A DNA stretch of 64,000 nucleotides from CAZZNQ01 sp964655775 (GTDB lineage Bacteria > Planctomycetota > Brocadiia > SM23-32). Positions within the stretch are counted from its first letter, which is position 1. Each line of letters starts with the position of its first letter. Position numbers and translations under genes: made by a program. The stretch covers positions 1 through 64,000 of the forward strand of contig CAZZNQ010000005.1 of the NCBI GenBank assembly GCA_964655775.1. The letters are read 5' to 3'. Below are positions 50,889 to 60,084 of this stretch, piece by piece. The notes under the pieces were generated by a model. It made no database searches. It was not told where the DNA came from and worked only from the letters and a program-made list of their open reading frames with translations.

Positions 50889-53801
50889 TCAGACGTATTC
50901 GACCCGGAAGTCGCCGTCGGCATAGGGCAAAACTTCCAGCCCAACGCTAACTTCCCCGAGGCTCAGCTTTGCGAAGTCATCGGCGTAGAGACCGAATGCG
51001 TTTCCGCCGTTGTCCGTCTCAAAGGCGGACATCTTGACCTTCTTGAGCAGGTCACCGACCGTGACGTTGGCGCCGGCACGGAACCAGCCGCCGCCTCCGC
51101 TGCTCGCCTTGATGTCCAGCTTGCCCAGATCACCGGCAACCTGCAGGTCTCCGTCAAAGTCGCCACCTTTGATCTGGAGCTTGCTCAGGTCGCCGCCGAT
51201 GCTGATCTCCGCGCGGACATCTGCGCCTTTGGTCTTGAGCTTGCCCAGATCACCGTCTACGTCGACTTCGCCGCCGAAGCTGGCACCGGTGGCCTTGAGC
51301 TTGTCGAGGTCGCCCCCGATGTCGAGCTCCGATCCGAAGCTGCCGTCCATCTTGATCTTGCCGACGTGGCCTGCAGTGGTCAGGCTGCCGCCGAAGCCGC
51401 CGCGCTTGATCTTGAGCGAGCCCACCGACTCCCCCGCTCCCAAGACGCTGATGTCGCCAGTCACGGAGCCGCCCGAGACGGATACCTTGTCCAGTCTTCC
51501 GGCGATCTCGACCGTGCCGCCCAGGTGGCCGTTCTTGATCTGGAGCTTGCCCAGGCTACCCCCGATGTCCAGCCTCGATCCAAAGCCACCGGCCAGCTTC
51601 ATCTTCTCCACGTGACCGGCCGTGACCAGGTCACCGTGGTATCCTTCGGACTTGTTCTTGAACTGGCTCAGCGAGACGCCCGTGCCCGGCTCCGTGCCTC
51701 CGATAAGCACGTCCCCTAGCGCGTCGCCGTCCACCTGGATCTTCCGCGCGTAACGGGTGAGGTATACGGCTGTCCCGTCGGTCGTGTCGCCGTCTCCGTC
51801 CATGTCGGTGTCGAACGCAAACTCGCCCATCGTCTGGCCGTTCAGATCGTGACCCGTTATGCCGCTCTTGAGCTTGATGTCCTTGATGGGGGCATCGGCG
51901 GCGATGAAGGCGATGTCCGCCTTCGAGCCGGACCGGCCGTCCTTGACGGACGCGGCGATCCCTGTGCCTCCCTCGGAATGAAGCAGCAGGCCGAGTCCGT
52001 ACATCGAATCACTGCCGGTGAGCTTCACGTAGTAGACGGCTCCATACGTGAACGTCACCTGGACGTTGTTCAGACTAAGGTCCTCGCGGGCGTAGACGTC
52101 TACGTAGGCATCCGAAGCCGGGTCGTCGATCCGGCCCATGTAGCGCTGGCCGATCACGACCTCCGTCGAGGCAACGTTGCTCCACTCGGAGTCGCTGTCC
52201 TGTGCCCGGGCGAAGAAGGTGTAGGTGTCGTCCGCCCATCCGGACACGTCGACGGCATACCACCAATTCGCGTCGTCTTGAGATCCGTCACCCAGGTAGG
52301 TATCGGTGCCCGCCTGGAACACGCCGTCACCGTTGGCATCGAGATAGAAGGCGACGCTTGCCACCGCGTCGTCGTCGCTCACATCCTGGGCGATCAGCGT
52401 CGCATTCCCCGAACTGAGCCAGTCCGTCATGGAATCGATGGTCGGAGCACTGTTCAGGACTGTGCCGGTAGTGGAGACGGGATCGCTGTAAGCGGAGTAG
52501 TTGTCGCGGGCCCGGGCGAAGAAGGTTTGCGATGCCCCGGCCGGCCAACCGCCGCTGGATCCTGTCCAGTTCCATCCGCCGTCACTGCTGGTATCGGTGC
52601 CAAGCAGCTGGTCGCTGGCCGTTTCGAGCGTTCCGTTGCCGTTCGAGTCCATGTAGAACTCAACTGCCGCCACGGTTCCGGCGCCGTCGGGGTCATCCAC
52701 GCCCTGCGCCGTAAGCGTCACGTCGTCCGGACGGCTGACGGTGCCGGGTGATATGTCGAGAGACGTGATGGTCGGAGGCTCGTTGCTGGCGCCATCCGTA
52801 AACTCGAAGGCGCCGATGTCCGCGTAGTCCGGGGTGCCCGCTCCGTCATTGGTTGTCAGAGGATCGTCGAAGCGCGGGCTGCCCTCGAAATCGGTCGCCG
52901 GCGCTGCGTCACCGTCGGCCGCGTCGATGGCCGGTGAGTCGGGCTGGAGATGGAAATCGCCGGAGCCGGCGGCAATGAAGTCCGGGTTGCTGTCGGAATT
53001 CGTCGAGTTATAGGAGAAATCCGCTCCCAGGAACGCGAAGATCTCGTCGTCGCCGTCCATGATGATGCTGTGGCGGATCGTCAGGTAGGAGTCGCTGCGC
53101 AGCATGATCTCGTCGTTGGGGAACAGGGGCGACGATTCGTTGTTCCAGAGGATGCAGTTGCTCATGGTGAACACGCTTCCCGGGGAGTAGAGCGCTCCAC
53201 CGCAGGAACCGGCCGTGTTGCCGTAGATGGTGTTGTTGGCGAAGATCGGTGAAGCCGAGTTCACGTAATTCGCTCCCCCGAACAGGGAGTTGTTGTCGGT
53301 CATCACGTTGTTGATGATGGTCGGCGAGCCGCCTCCGACGTAGATGCCGCCGCCATTGAGCTCGGCCGTGTTGCCCGTGATGATGCAGGAGGTGATGGTC
53401 GAATCGGACGAATCGAGGTTGATGCCGCCGCCTTCGGCCGCCGAACCGTTGCGTATGGTGAAGCCGCTGATCGTGCCGCCGTCGAAGTTGTCCATCTCGA
53501 CGACGGAGTCGCTCCCGCCCCCGTCAATGATGGTCACGAGCGCGCCGGCGCCCTGCAGTGTGAGCCCGTCCAGGTCGGAGTCCAGCGAGATGTTCTCGTT
53601 GTAGGTCCCCGCGGCAACCATGACGGTGTCGCCCCCGTCGGCCGCGTCGAGCCCTTCCTGAATCTCATCGAAGTGGTCAACTCCCCAGCCGGGCGTGGCG
53701 GCCGTGAAGTCGTCGTCCACGTACATGGTCGCTCCGCTGAGCAGCAGGCGCCGCTCCAGCCTATCCAGATTGAGCAGTGATTTGCGATGAATGCGATGCA
53801 T
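50889..53801 (-). CDS. Planctomycete surface protein: beta-helix, Ig-like repeats, C-terminal repeat region
   Basis: 970 residues from ATG 53801. Basic N-terminus followed by LDRLERRLLLSG, the export motif also seen on the giant. Residues ~28-330 are a right-handed beta-helix of the polymorphic-outer-membrane type (EIQEGLDAADGGDTVMVAAGTYNE, ISGFTIRNGSAAEGGGI, NNTIYGNTAGSCGGALY). Two Ig-like repeats follow (~335-535) with DSNGNGTLE and DANGDGVFQ loops, then a linker with an Asp-rich loop (DTDMDGDGDTTDG), and ~700-940 a run of ~20-residue rungs (GGDLDKLKATGASFGGEVDV, GGDLSKLQIKGGDFDG). It is probably anchored or assembled at the cell surface like its larger neighbour, possibly as a partner. No catalytic motif assigned. 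Confidence 0.88.
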   Translation of the reverse strand: MHRIHRKSLLNLDRLERRLLLSGATMYVDDDFTAATPGWGVDHFDEIQEGLDAADGGDTVMVAAGTYNENISLDSDLDGLTLQGAGALVTIIDGGGSDSVVEMDNFDGGTISGFTIRNGSAAEGGGINLDSSDSTITSCIITGNTAELNGGGIYVGGGSPTIINNVMTDNNSLFGGANYVNSASPIFANNTIYGNTAGSCGGALYSPGSVFTMSNCILWNNESSPLFPNDEIMLRSDSYLTIRHSIIMDGDDEIFAFLGADFSYNSTNSDSNPDFIAAGSGDFHLQPDSPAIDAADGDAAPATDFEGSPRFDDPLTTNDGAGTPDYADIGAFEFTDGASNEPPTITSLDISPGTVSRPDDVTLTAQGVDDPDGAGTVAAVEFYMDSNGNGTLETASDQLLGTDTSSDGGWNWTGSSGGWPAGASQTFFARARDNYSAYSDPVSTTGTVLNSAPTIDSMTDWLSSGNATLIAQDVSDDDAVASVAFYLDANGDGVFQAGTDTYLGDGSQDDANWWYAVDVSGWADDTYTFFARAQDSDSEWSNVASTEVVIGQRYMGRIDDPASDAYVDVYAREDLSLNNVQVTFTYGAVYYVKLTGSDSMYGLGLLLHSEGGTGIAASVKDGRSGSKADIAFIAADAPIKDIKLKSGITGHDLNGQTMGEFAFDTDMDGDGDTTDGTAVYLTRYARKIQVDGDALGDVLIGGTEPGTGVSLSQFKNKSEGYHGDLVTAGHVEKMKLAGGFGSRLDIGGSLGKLQIKNGHLGGTVEIAGRLDKVSVSGGSVTGDISVLGAGESVGSLKIKRGGFGGSLTTAGHVGKIKMDGSFGSELDIGGDLDKLKATGASFGGEVDVDGDLGKLKTKGADVRAEISIGGDLSKLQIKGGDFDGDLQVAGDLGKLDIKASSGGGGWFRAGANVTVGDLLKKVKMSAFETDNGGNAFGLYADDFAKLSLGEVSVGLEVLPYADGDFRVEYV
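50980..51720 (-). repeat. Solenoid repeats at the C-terminus of the 970-residue protein
   Basis: About eleven consecutive 20-22-residue units (60-66 bp) of the form (I/V)-x-G-x-(L/V)-(G/D/S)-K-(L/I/V)-x-(I/A/T)-(K/S)-x-G-x-(F/L/V)-(G/D)-G-x-(L/V). They are regular enough that the DNA shows a recurring 'ttgcccaga / cttgagcttg' phrase on the plus strand. Confidence 0.8.
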
Positions 53802-54199
53802 AAGCTCTGCCTCGAATCGGCGGCGCGCCGTCTGCGCGCCTGTGTGTCTAAGACTGCTACACGGCGACAAGGAGAGCGCAGCTCCCTTTCGTCCGTTGGG
53901 TAGCAGATGTCCTTCTGCCCGCCTCTCGACCACGCTGCCGTCCCTGCGGGCAAATCCCTCACGTTGATGTCATTCAGGTCCGGCTAACCTTCCCGCAAAT
54001 CTCAAGCCGTGCATCAGACTGCAACGGATGCAACCTGCACCTGTTCCCTGACTTGTGGGCGATTCTACCGGAATGCGGAGGCCCAAAGCGATACTGCACC
54101 ACGCACCCGGCAGTGGGGAATCAGATGGTCTCCGCCGGTTGAACCTCCCACGCGGCAACGGTATCATCCTGCCTCTTCGAGCGGGAGGCAGCCGCGGGC
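53802..54199. other. Divergent intergenic region
   Basis: About 400 bases between the divergent 970-residue surface-protein gene and a methyltransferase. A GAGG site precedes the leftward gene and GGAGG the rightward gene. I see no convincing promoter pair or small gene. Confidence 0.4.
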
Positions 54200-54997
54200 A
54201 TGTCACGCTACGTGCATGGGTACGACGAGCGAGAGAGCATTCGCCTTCAGGACCAGGCTTCCACACTGGTCGATTTGCTGCACGCGGACACGCGTTACCC
54301 CGCGGGAAGCGTGATTCTGGAGGCGGGCTGCGGCGTGGGCGCACAAACGGTCCCGCTGGCCGCGAACAGCCCCGAGGCATCCTTCACCTCCGTAGACATC
54401 TCGGCAGAATCGCTGAGGAAAGCACAGGAAAGAATCACGGCCGAGGGGCTGGCGAACGTCTCCTTCCTTCAGGCCGACATCCTATCCCTGCCCTTTGAGC
54501 CGGCCTCCGTCGACCACGCGTTCGTCTGCTTCGTGCTCGAACACCTCGCGGAACCCGTCGCCGCTCTTATCCACCTGAAACACATTCTGAAGGCCGAGGG
54601 GACGATCACCGTAATCGAGGGAGATCACGGATCGGCCTATTTTCATCCCGACTCCGACGCCGCCCGGCGAGCCATCGCGTGCCAGGTCGAACTCCAGCGA
54701 CGCGCGGGCGGCAACGCCAACATCGGCAGGCAGCTTTATCCCTTGCTGCGCCGAGCCGGATTTCAATCCGTCAGCGTCTCGCCGCGCATGGTCTACGCGG
54801 ACAGCAGCAGACCGGCGATGGTCGAAGGGTTCACCAGGAACACCTTCACCGCCATGGTCGCGGGGGTGCGCAACGCCGCCATCGAAGCCGGCCTGGTCGA
54901 CGCACACGACTTCGACGAGGGAATCCGCGATCTGTATCGGACGGCAGAGGAGGACGGCGTGTTCTGCTACACGTTCTTCAAGGCCACCGCGAGTTGA
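54200..54997 (+). CDS. SAM-dependent methyltransferase (class I)
   Basis: 265 residues. SAM-binding motif I lies at 39-47 (ILEAGCGVG), strand 2 ends in the acidic VDIS, motif II is LQADILSLPF and motif III is DHAFVCFVLEHL, fitting the Methyltransf_11/25 type. The C-terminal third (about 160-265) looks like a substrate lid. GGAGG precedes the ATG by 11 bases. The substrate is unknown. No clear operon partner: the next frame is the damaged VWA gene. Confidence 0.87.
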   Translation: MSRYVHGYDERESIRLQDQASTLVDLLHADTRYPAGSVILEAGCGVGAQTVPLAANSPEASFTSVDISAESLRKAQERITAEGLANVSFLQADILSLPFEPASVDHAFVCFVLEHLAEPVAALIHLKHILKAEGTITVIEGDHGSAYFHPDSDAARRAIACQVELQRRAGGNANIGRQLYPLLRRAGFQSVSVSPRMVYADSSRPAMVEGFTRNTFTAMVAGVRNAAIEAGLVDAHDFDEGIRDLYRTAEEDGVFCYTFFKATAS

Positions 54998-55309
54998 GAC
55001 ATCGGTACGCCGCCGTGTCGAGACCGAGGGGAGCACACAAACGGGAACTGGTCCGCGCGGGACGGCCCACTCGGCTCGCGGCGACGGCACCGACCCGTTC
55101 AGCCGCATGGACCGGGCGACGGCTATGTTGCCCCCCGGTCAGCCCCTATCCCTCGGAAGCATCCTTCCGCAATTGTTACGTACTCGTTACGAACGGATCG
55201 GCAGCCGTCGGCTATTATGGATTGCCGGGAGGCGAGACGGCAATTGCGGACGAAACGCAGTTTCCGTCCCCATGGAACTTTCGCCGGAGACAGACGTCTA
55301 AAGCAATGA
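54998..55309. other. Region upstream of the truncated VWA gene
   Basis: About 310 bases where the 5' half of a VWA gene would be expected. None of the three forward frames shows the D-x-S-x-S MIDAS motif or other VWA sequence. The frame continuous with the VWA remnant is closed by TGA at 55307-55309. No insertion-sequence ends or direct repeats were noticed. Confidence 0.5.
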
Positions 55310-56263
55310 CCGGCCCGGCGGGACGGGCAGCCGCCCGACCTGCGGGTGGCTCTCTACGAGTACGGCAAGAGCTCCATCCCCGCCGACGAGGGCCACATGC
55401 GCATGATTCTGCCTCTGACCACGAACCTGGACAAGGTCTCCGAGGAGCTCTTCCTTCTCGAGACCAACGGAGGCGAGGAGTACTGCGGCATGGTCATCCA
55501 GGCCGCAGTCAAGAACCTGCAGTGGAGCGAGTCCAGGGATGACTTGAAGCTCATTTTCATCGCCGGGAATGAGCCGTTTACTCAGGGAACGGTCCATTAC
55601 GTCGACGCCTGCAAGGCGGCCATCAACGAGGGCATTATCGTGAACACCATCCACTGCGGCAGCGACCAGGCCGGCGTGGACGGCAAATGGAAGGACGGCG
55701 CGCTGCTGGCAGACGGACGCTACACGTGCATCGACAAGGATCGCGCCATCGTGCACATCGACGCGCCGCAGGATGCCGAGATTGCCCGTCTGGGCGTCGA
55801 GCTTAACGCCACCTACATCGCCTACGGAAGCGCCGGCGCCGAAGGTCTCGCTCTGCAGAAGAAGCAGGACGCCAATGCCATGGGCGTGGCCGCCGCCAGC
55901 AACGCGATGCGGCAGATGTCCAAGGCGTCCGGCCAGTACCGCAACTCCCGGTGGGACCTGATCGACCGGCTGAAAGAGCCTGAGGCCAAACTCGAGGACA
56001 TTGACGAGGAGGCACTGCCCGAAGAGATGCGCGGAATGACTATGGAGGAGAAGAAGGCGTACGTGGAGGGCAAGGCTGCACGGCGTGCGGAGATTCAGGA
56101 GAAGATCCGGAAGCTGGGCAAAGAAAGGGAAGCCTACGTGGCCGAGGAGCGCAAGAAGTTGGCCGAGAAGACCGGCAAGGAGACGCTGGACGAGGCGATC
56201 ATCAAGATCGTCCGCACCCAGGCCGCGGCCCGTGGCTTCACGTTCGAGAAGATCGGCGAATAG
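55310..56263 (+). pseudogene. 5'-truncated VWA (von Willebrand factor A) domain protein
   Basis: VWA-like sequence enters abruptly right after a stop at 55307: RDGQPPDLRVALYEYG, normally an internal strand of the domain. It then continues intact to 56263 (LPLTTNLDKVSEELFLLETN, NGGEEYCGMVIQAAV, KLIFIAGNEPFTQG). The N-terminal ~80-100 residues that should carry DxSxS for metal binding are absent. Residues after ~195 form a charged helical tail (EEKKAYVEGKAARRAEIQEK). A GTG at 55346 could still start a 305-residue product, so it may be a shortened protein rather than a dead gene. A deletion or an assembly join at about 55310 would explain it. Confidence 0.7.
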
Positions 56264-56400
56264 CGCATGGCCTGGACGGCCCGGCTCCACCCCCGGGCCG
56301 GGCTTCCCTCCTGTCGGGGTCGGCTCGGCCTGAGACGTCCCTGGGGCTTCGGCGGGCAAGACGTCGGGTACACGGTTTCCTTGCCGCGCTGGGTCAACGC

Positions 56401-58026
56401 TCAATCCACGGGCGGGACTACAGGCTCCCAGAGGACGGAGGCCTCGCCCAGCAGCGTTCCAGTCGCGAAAGCCAGGTCCACCTTCGCGATCTGATATTCG
56501 CCTTCCGCGGCGATCAGGGCCAGCTCGGCCTGTCCCAGCCGTGTCTGTGCGTCTAGCACATCGGTCGAGGTCCGCAGGCCAAGGCCGAACTGTCGCTCCT
56601 CGGCCTCCAGATTGCGCCTGGCGAGCGCGGCACTCGTGCGGCTGGCCTGGATGCGCTGCCAGTTCGCCTCGAGCTGGTCGACGGCGTTGGCCACATCCTC
56701 CTGGATCTCGAGACGGCGCAGCTCGCGCGTGGCCAGCCGCTGGGCGCGGACAAAGATGGACTGCCGCAGCCGGCTCTCCGCGGCCTTGTTGCCGAGAGGA
56801 AGGACGAACTGCAGACCGAACCGGTGATCATCGAAGCGCCGGTCAAGAAGCAGGTCGAACGAGTCGTTCAGCGTCGGCCCCAGGCCGTTCACGTTGTAGG
56901 TGTAGTCGAGAGCCAGGACAGGCAGCGCCTGGTTGCGGTTGTAGCTAACGTTGCTGGCATCCTGCGCGATCTGCAACTCCAGTTCGAGCATCTCCATGCG
57001 GTTCGCCAGGGCCGCTTCGGTCAGCGCGTCGGAGTCCAGCTCGTAGGGTACTGCCACTGGTTCCGTCGCCGGGACAAGGGCCGTCGCGCTACGCACGCCC
57101 AGACCCGGCTTGTTCAGCACACGCTTGAGTTCCCTCTCGCGGTCGCGCAGCTCGTTGTTGGCCACGATCACGGCCTCGACACGTTCCGCGACGCCGGCCT
57201 GGGCCCGGACGATCTCGACTTCCGGCAGCACGCCGGCCGAGACCATGCGCTGCGCCCTCTCCAACTGCGCCACGGCCAGATCATATTCGTTCTTGCGCAC
57301 TTCCAGTGCCCGCCGTGTGGCATGCAGCCGCCAGTAAAGGCGGTCCACGGCCGCGATCACGAGGATCACCTCCATGCGCGTGCGCGCCTGCACGATCTGC
57401 GACTGGTAGCGCGCGATCCGGATGGCGTGGGTGTTGGCACGGATGCCTGCGCCCCGAAGAAGAGGATGGCTCAAGGAAAAGCTGAAGTCCGAGGTATAGC
57501 TCGGATTCAGTGTGGCGAAGACATTGTTGGTCTCCGTGCGCGCGACGGGCAGATCGAACACAACGGTGCCCCCGGTGCGCAGCGGAATCGTGACACCTAC
57601 GTCGGTGGCGAAGTGGTCGACCTCCGATGCCTCGAGGGTGGTTGAGGTCGGCGTCTCCGTTCGGGCGCTGGCCGCGCTGGCGAAGAGGGAGGGCTCGAAG
57701 CGCGCCTCGGCCTCACCGACGGCCTCTGCCGCAATGGTTGGATTAATGAGCTCCACCAGCAGATCCAGGTTGTTTCGCAACGCGACGGTCCGGCATTCCT
57801 CCAGGGTCAGATCCAGCCTCTCGGCCGACTGCCCGACCCCGACGGCGGGCATATGCGCCGCCGGCTCCTCTTCGGACGCCGCCTCCAGCCGGAGGGGCAT
57901 TATGCACCGGAGCGCGTCCATTTCCTCGTTGTTCAGCATCCCGGCCTCGCGCCCGACGCTCGCGCATCCGCAAAGATAGGCACAGCACAGCGCCAGCACG
58001 CCTGCGCAGGCGAGTTGTCTATTCAT
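56401..58026 (-). CDS. Outer-membrane efflux lipoprotein (TolC-like) of the ABC pump
   Basis: 541 residues from ATG 58026, whose codon lies inside the last codons of the permease gene. Lipobox LCGC puts the lipidated Cys at residue 21. TolC-like helical repeats occur at about 85-290 and 310-520 (VALRNNLDLLVELINPTIAAEAVGEAEARFEPSLFA; later LGLRTSTDVLDAQTRLGQAELALIAAE). It forms the outer-membrane channel for the MacAB-type pump encoded just upstream. An upstream in-frame start (58125) is rejected because it would overlap the permease by 107 bases. Confidence 0.9.
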   Translation of the reverse strand: MNRQLACAGVLALCCAYLCGCASVGREAGMLNNEEMDALRCIMPLRLEAASEEEPAAHMPAVGVGQSAERLDLTLEECRTVALRNNLDLLVELINPTIAAEAVGEAEARFEPSLFASAASARTETPTSTTLEASEVDHFATDVGVTIPLRTGGTVVFDLPVARTETNNVFATLNPSYTSDFSFSLSHPLLRGAGIRANTHAIRIARYQSQIVQARTRMEVILVIAAVDRLYWRLHATRRALEVRKNEYDLAVAQLERAQRMVSAGVLPEVEIVRAQAGVAERVEAVIVANNELRDRERELKRVLNKPGLGVRSATALVPATEPVAVPYELDSDALTEAALANRMEMLELELQIAQDASNVSYNRNQALPVLALDYTYNVNGLGPTLNDSFDLLLDRRFDDHRFGLQFVLPLGNKAAESRLRQSIFVRAQRLATRELRRLEIQEDVANAVDQLEANWQRIQASRTSAALARRNLEAEERQFGLGLRTSTDVLDAQTRLGQAELALIAAEGEYQIAKVDLAFATGTLLGEASVLWEPVVPPVD

Positions 58027-59278
58027 GGCGGAGCGCCTCGATTGGGTCCAGACGTGCGGCTTTGATCGCGGGTACCATACCGAACACAACCCCCACCGCA
58101 GCCGCAAAGCCGAAGGACACCCCAATGGCCCAGAGCGGTATGTATGCCCTGTCCAGTTTAGCCTCGGGGATGCCGGCCATAACCCCCGTCAACGCCCGCC
58201 CGAGAAGAACCCCGACCGCGCCGCCGAAGAAGCAAAGCACCACGGCCTCAACCAGAAACTGCATCAAGATGGCGGCCGGCCGGGCACCCACCGCCTTACG
58301 CAGGCCGATCTCCCGCGTGCGCTCGGACACCGATACGAGCATGATGTTCATGATGCCCACCCCGCCCACCAGCAGGGAGATGCCCATGATGCCGCCCGCA
58401 GCAATGGTTATGGCCATCGCGATGCGGTTGAACTGCTGCAGATACTGCTCGATCACCTCCATCCGAAACGTATCCGGATCGCCGGGCTGCAGATCCCGGA
58501 CACGCCGCAGGTAGAAGCGGATCTCCGCCCGGGCCTCCTCGCTGAGTTCGGCCGACTTGCTGGTAGCGATGACGCCCATCCACGGTTGGCGCGTCTTCCA
58601 CAGAAGGCTGAACGGGATGCAGACCTCCATCGCGCTCTGACCGGTCTTGAACATGGAAGACTCCAGATGCGGGGCTACGACGCCCACGATCCGGTGCCAC
58701 CGCTGGCCGATCAAGACCGACTCTCCGATGCAGTCGCGCTTGAGGCGCAGCTCGTCCCGGACCTTGGGCGTAAGCAGGCAGACAGGACGAGCCTGCGCTT
58801 CGTCCACCGCAGTGAACGGACGCCCGAGCTGCACCGACCGGTTCTCGATTCTGTGCCAAGAAGGCACGATGCCAAGAACGCTGACGTCTTCGACGGACCG
58901 GCCAGCCGCCGTCACCGTGTCTGTGAATGAGGCCAGGGGCGTGACTTCATCGACCGAGGGACAGTGGGCTTTCAGACCTTCGAGCTGTTCTGGCGTGAAA
59001 CGAATGACGTTCCAGCCCGCATACCGGAACTTCCCCTCCTGCGGCCGGTGCGGGAGTATGTAGATCTTGTTTGTGCCGAGGGACTCGAACTCAGACAGGA
59101 TGTTCCCTTGCAGCCCCGTCAGCACGGCGATGACCGTCGTCACCGATGCCACCCCGATCACGATGCCGATGGTCGTCAGCGCGGATCGCATCTTGTTGGC
59201 CCATATCTGTCCCAGGGCCAGCCGCGCGCTCTGGACCAACAAGCGCGCAAAACGGAAGATGGGCCTCAGCAGGATCAT
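58019..59278 (-). CDS. MacB/FtsX-type ABC permease
   Basis: 419 residues with the MacB_PCD plus FtsX layout: helix 1 at ~33-54 (RSALTTIGIVIGVASVTTVIAVLTG), a periplasmic domain of ~230 residues, then three helices (about 285-310, 335-360, 375-400) with GGVGIMNIMLVSVSERTREIGLRKAVGA, a family hallmark. It lacks the fused ATPase of E. coli MacB; the ATPase is a separate gene overlapping by four bases (59275-59278). In this family the permease transmits ATP-driven conformational change to the periplasm to expel macrolide-like, peptide or lipid substrates. Confidence 0.93.
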   Translation of the reverse strand: MILLRPIFRFARLLVQSARLALGQIWANKMRSALTTIGIVIGVASVTTVIAVLTGLQGNILSEFESLGTNKIYILPHRPQEGKFRYAGWNVIRFTPEQLEGLKAHCPSVDEVTPLASFTDTVTAAGRSVEDVSVLGIVPSWHRIENRSVQLGRPFTAVDEAQARPVCLLTPKVRDELRLKRDCIGESVLIGQRWHRIVGVVAPHLESSMFKTGQSAMEVCIPFSLLWKTRQPWMGVIATSKSAELSEEARAEIRFYLRRVRDLQPGDPDTFRMEVIEQYLQQFNRIAMAITIAAGGIMGISLLVGGVGIMNIMLVSVSERTREIGLRKAVGARPAAILMQFLVEAVVLCFFGGAVGVLLGRALTGVMAGIPEAKLDRAYIPLWAIGVSFGFAAAVGVVFGMVPAIKAARLDPIEALRHE

Positions 59279-60081
59279 TGTGGCGCCTCCTGCCTTGCAC
59301 TGTCGTCCCCTTTTCCCGCGGCCGGCACAGCCGGCGGCACGCCTGACTCCGCGGCAAGCCCCGCCGCGAGAGTCGGATCCTCGGACATCGGCATGTCGGA
59401 CCGTATCTGGCCGTCCACCATATGGATGACGCGTTCCGTCCGGGCTGCTACGCTCGGCTCGTGCGTCACAAGGATGATGGTCTGCCCCTCGGCGTGAAGC
59501 TGGTCGAAAACATCCAGGATCTCGGAACTGGTGGCGGTGTCCAGGTTCCCGGTCGGTTCATCGGCCAGTAGGATGGCCGGGCTGTTCACCAGAGCCCGCG
59601 CAATGGCGACACGCTGCTTCTGGCCGCCGGATAGCTGGTTCGGCCGGTGCCGTGTGCGATCCGCCAGCCCCACGCGCTCGAGCGCGGCCCGGGCCCGTTT
59701 GTGTCGGCCCCACCAGCCGGTGTCCGCGTAGATGAGCGGCAGTTCCACGTTCTTCAGCGCCGACTGCCGCGGCAGAAGCTCGAAGGACTGAAACACGAAG
59801 CCGATGCGCTCGTTGCGCACGCGCGCCAGGGCGGACCCGCTCATGTCGGTGGTACGGCGTCCGTCCAGATCGTATGTGCCCGACGTGGGGCGGTCGAGGC
59901 AGCCGATCACATTCATCAGCGTGCTCTTGCCCGAGCCGGACGGCCCCATCACCGCCAGGTACTCGTTGGGCGCCACGTCCAGATCCACTCCGTCCAGAGC
60001 GTTGATGCGCTCGACGCCCATCTTGTAAACCTTGGTGACGGCTCGGAGGCGGATCAGCATGCTGGCGGGATCTGGCGACAT
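59275..60081 (-). CDS. ABC transporter ATP-binding protein (MacB/LolD type)
   Basis: 268 residues. Walker A is at 46-54 (GPSGSGKST), the signature [16 protein letters not shown], Walker [13 protein letters not shown], with an H-loop in ILVTHEP. About 45 residues after the core form a low-complexity tail. It lies 3 bases after the adaptor gene and overlaps the permease start, so all four genes are one leftward operon. Confidence 0.94.
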   Translation of the reverse strand: MSPDPASMLIRLRAVTKVYKMGVERINALDGVDLDVAPNEYLAVMGPSGSGKSTLMNVIGCLDRPTSGTYDLDGRRTTDMSGSALARVRNERIGFVFQSFELLPRQSALKNVELPLIYADTGWWGRHKRARAALERVGLADRTRHRPNQLSGGQKQRVAIARALVNSPAILLADEPTGNLDTATSSEILDVFDQLHAEGQTIILVTHEPSVAARTERVIHMVDGQIRSDMPMSEDPTLAAGLAAESGVPPAVPAAGKGDDSARQEAPQ

Positions 60082-60084
60082 GAC

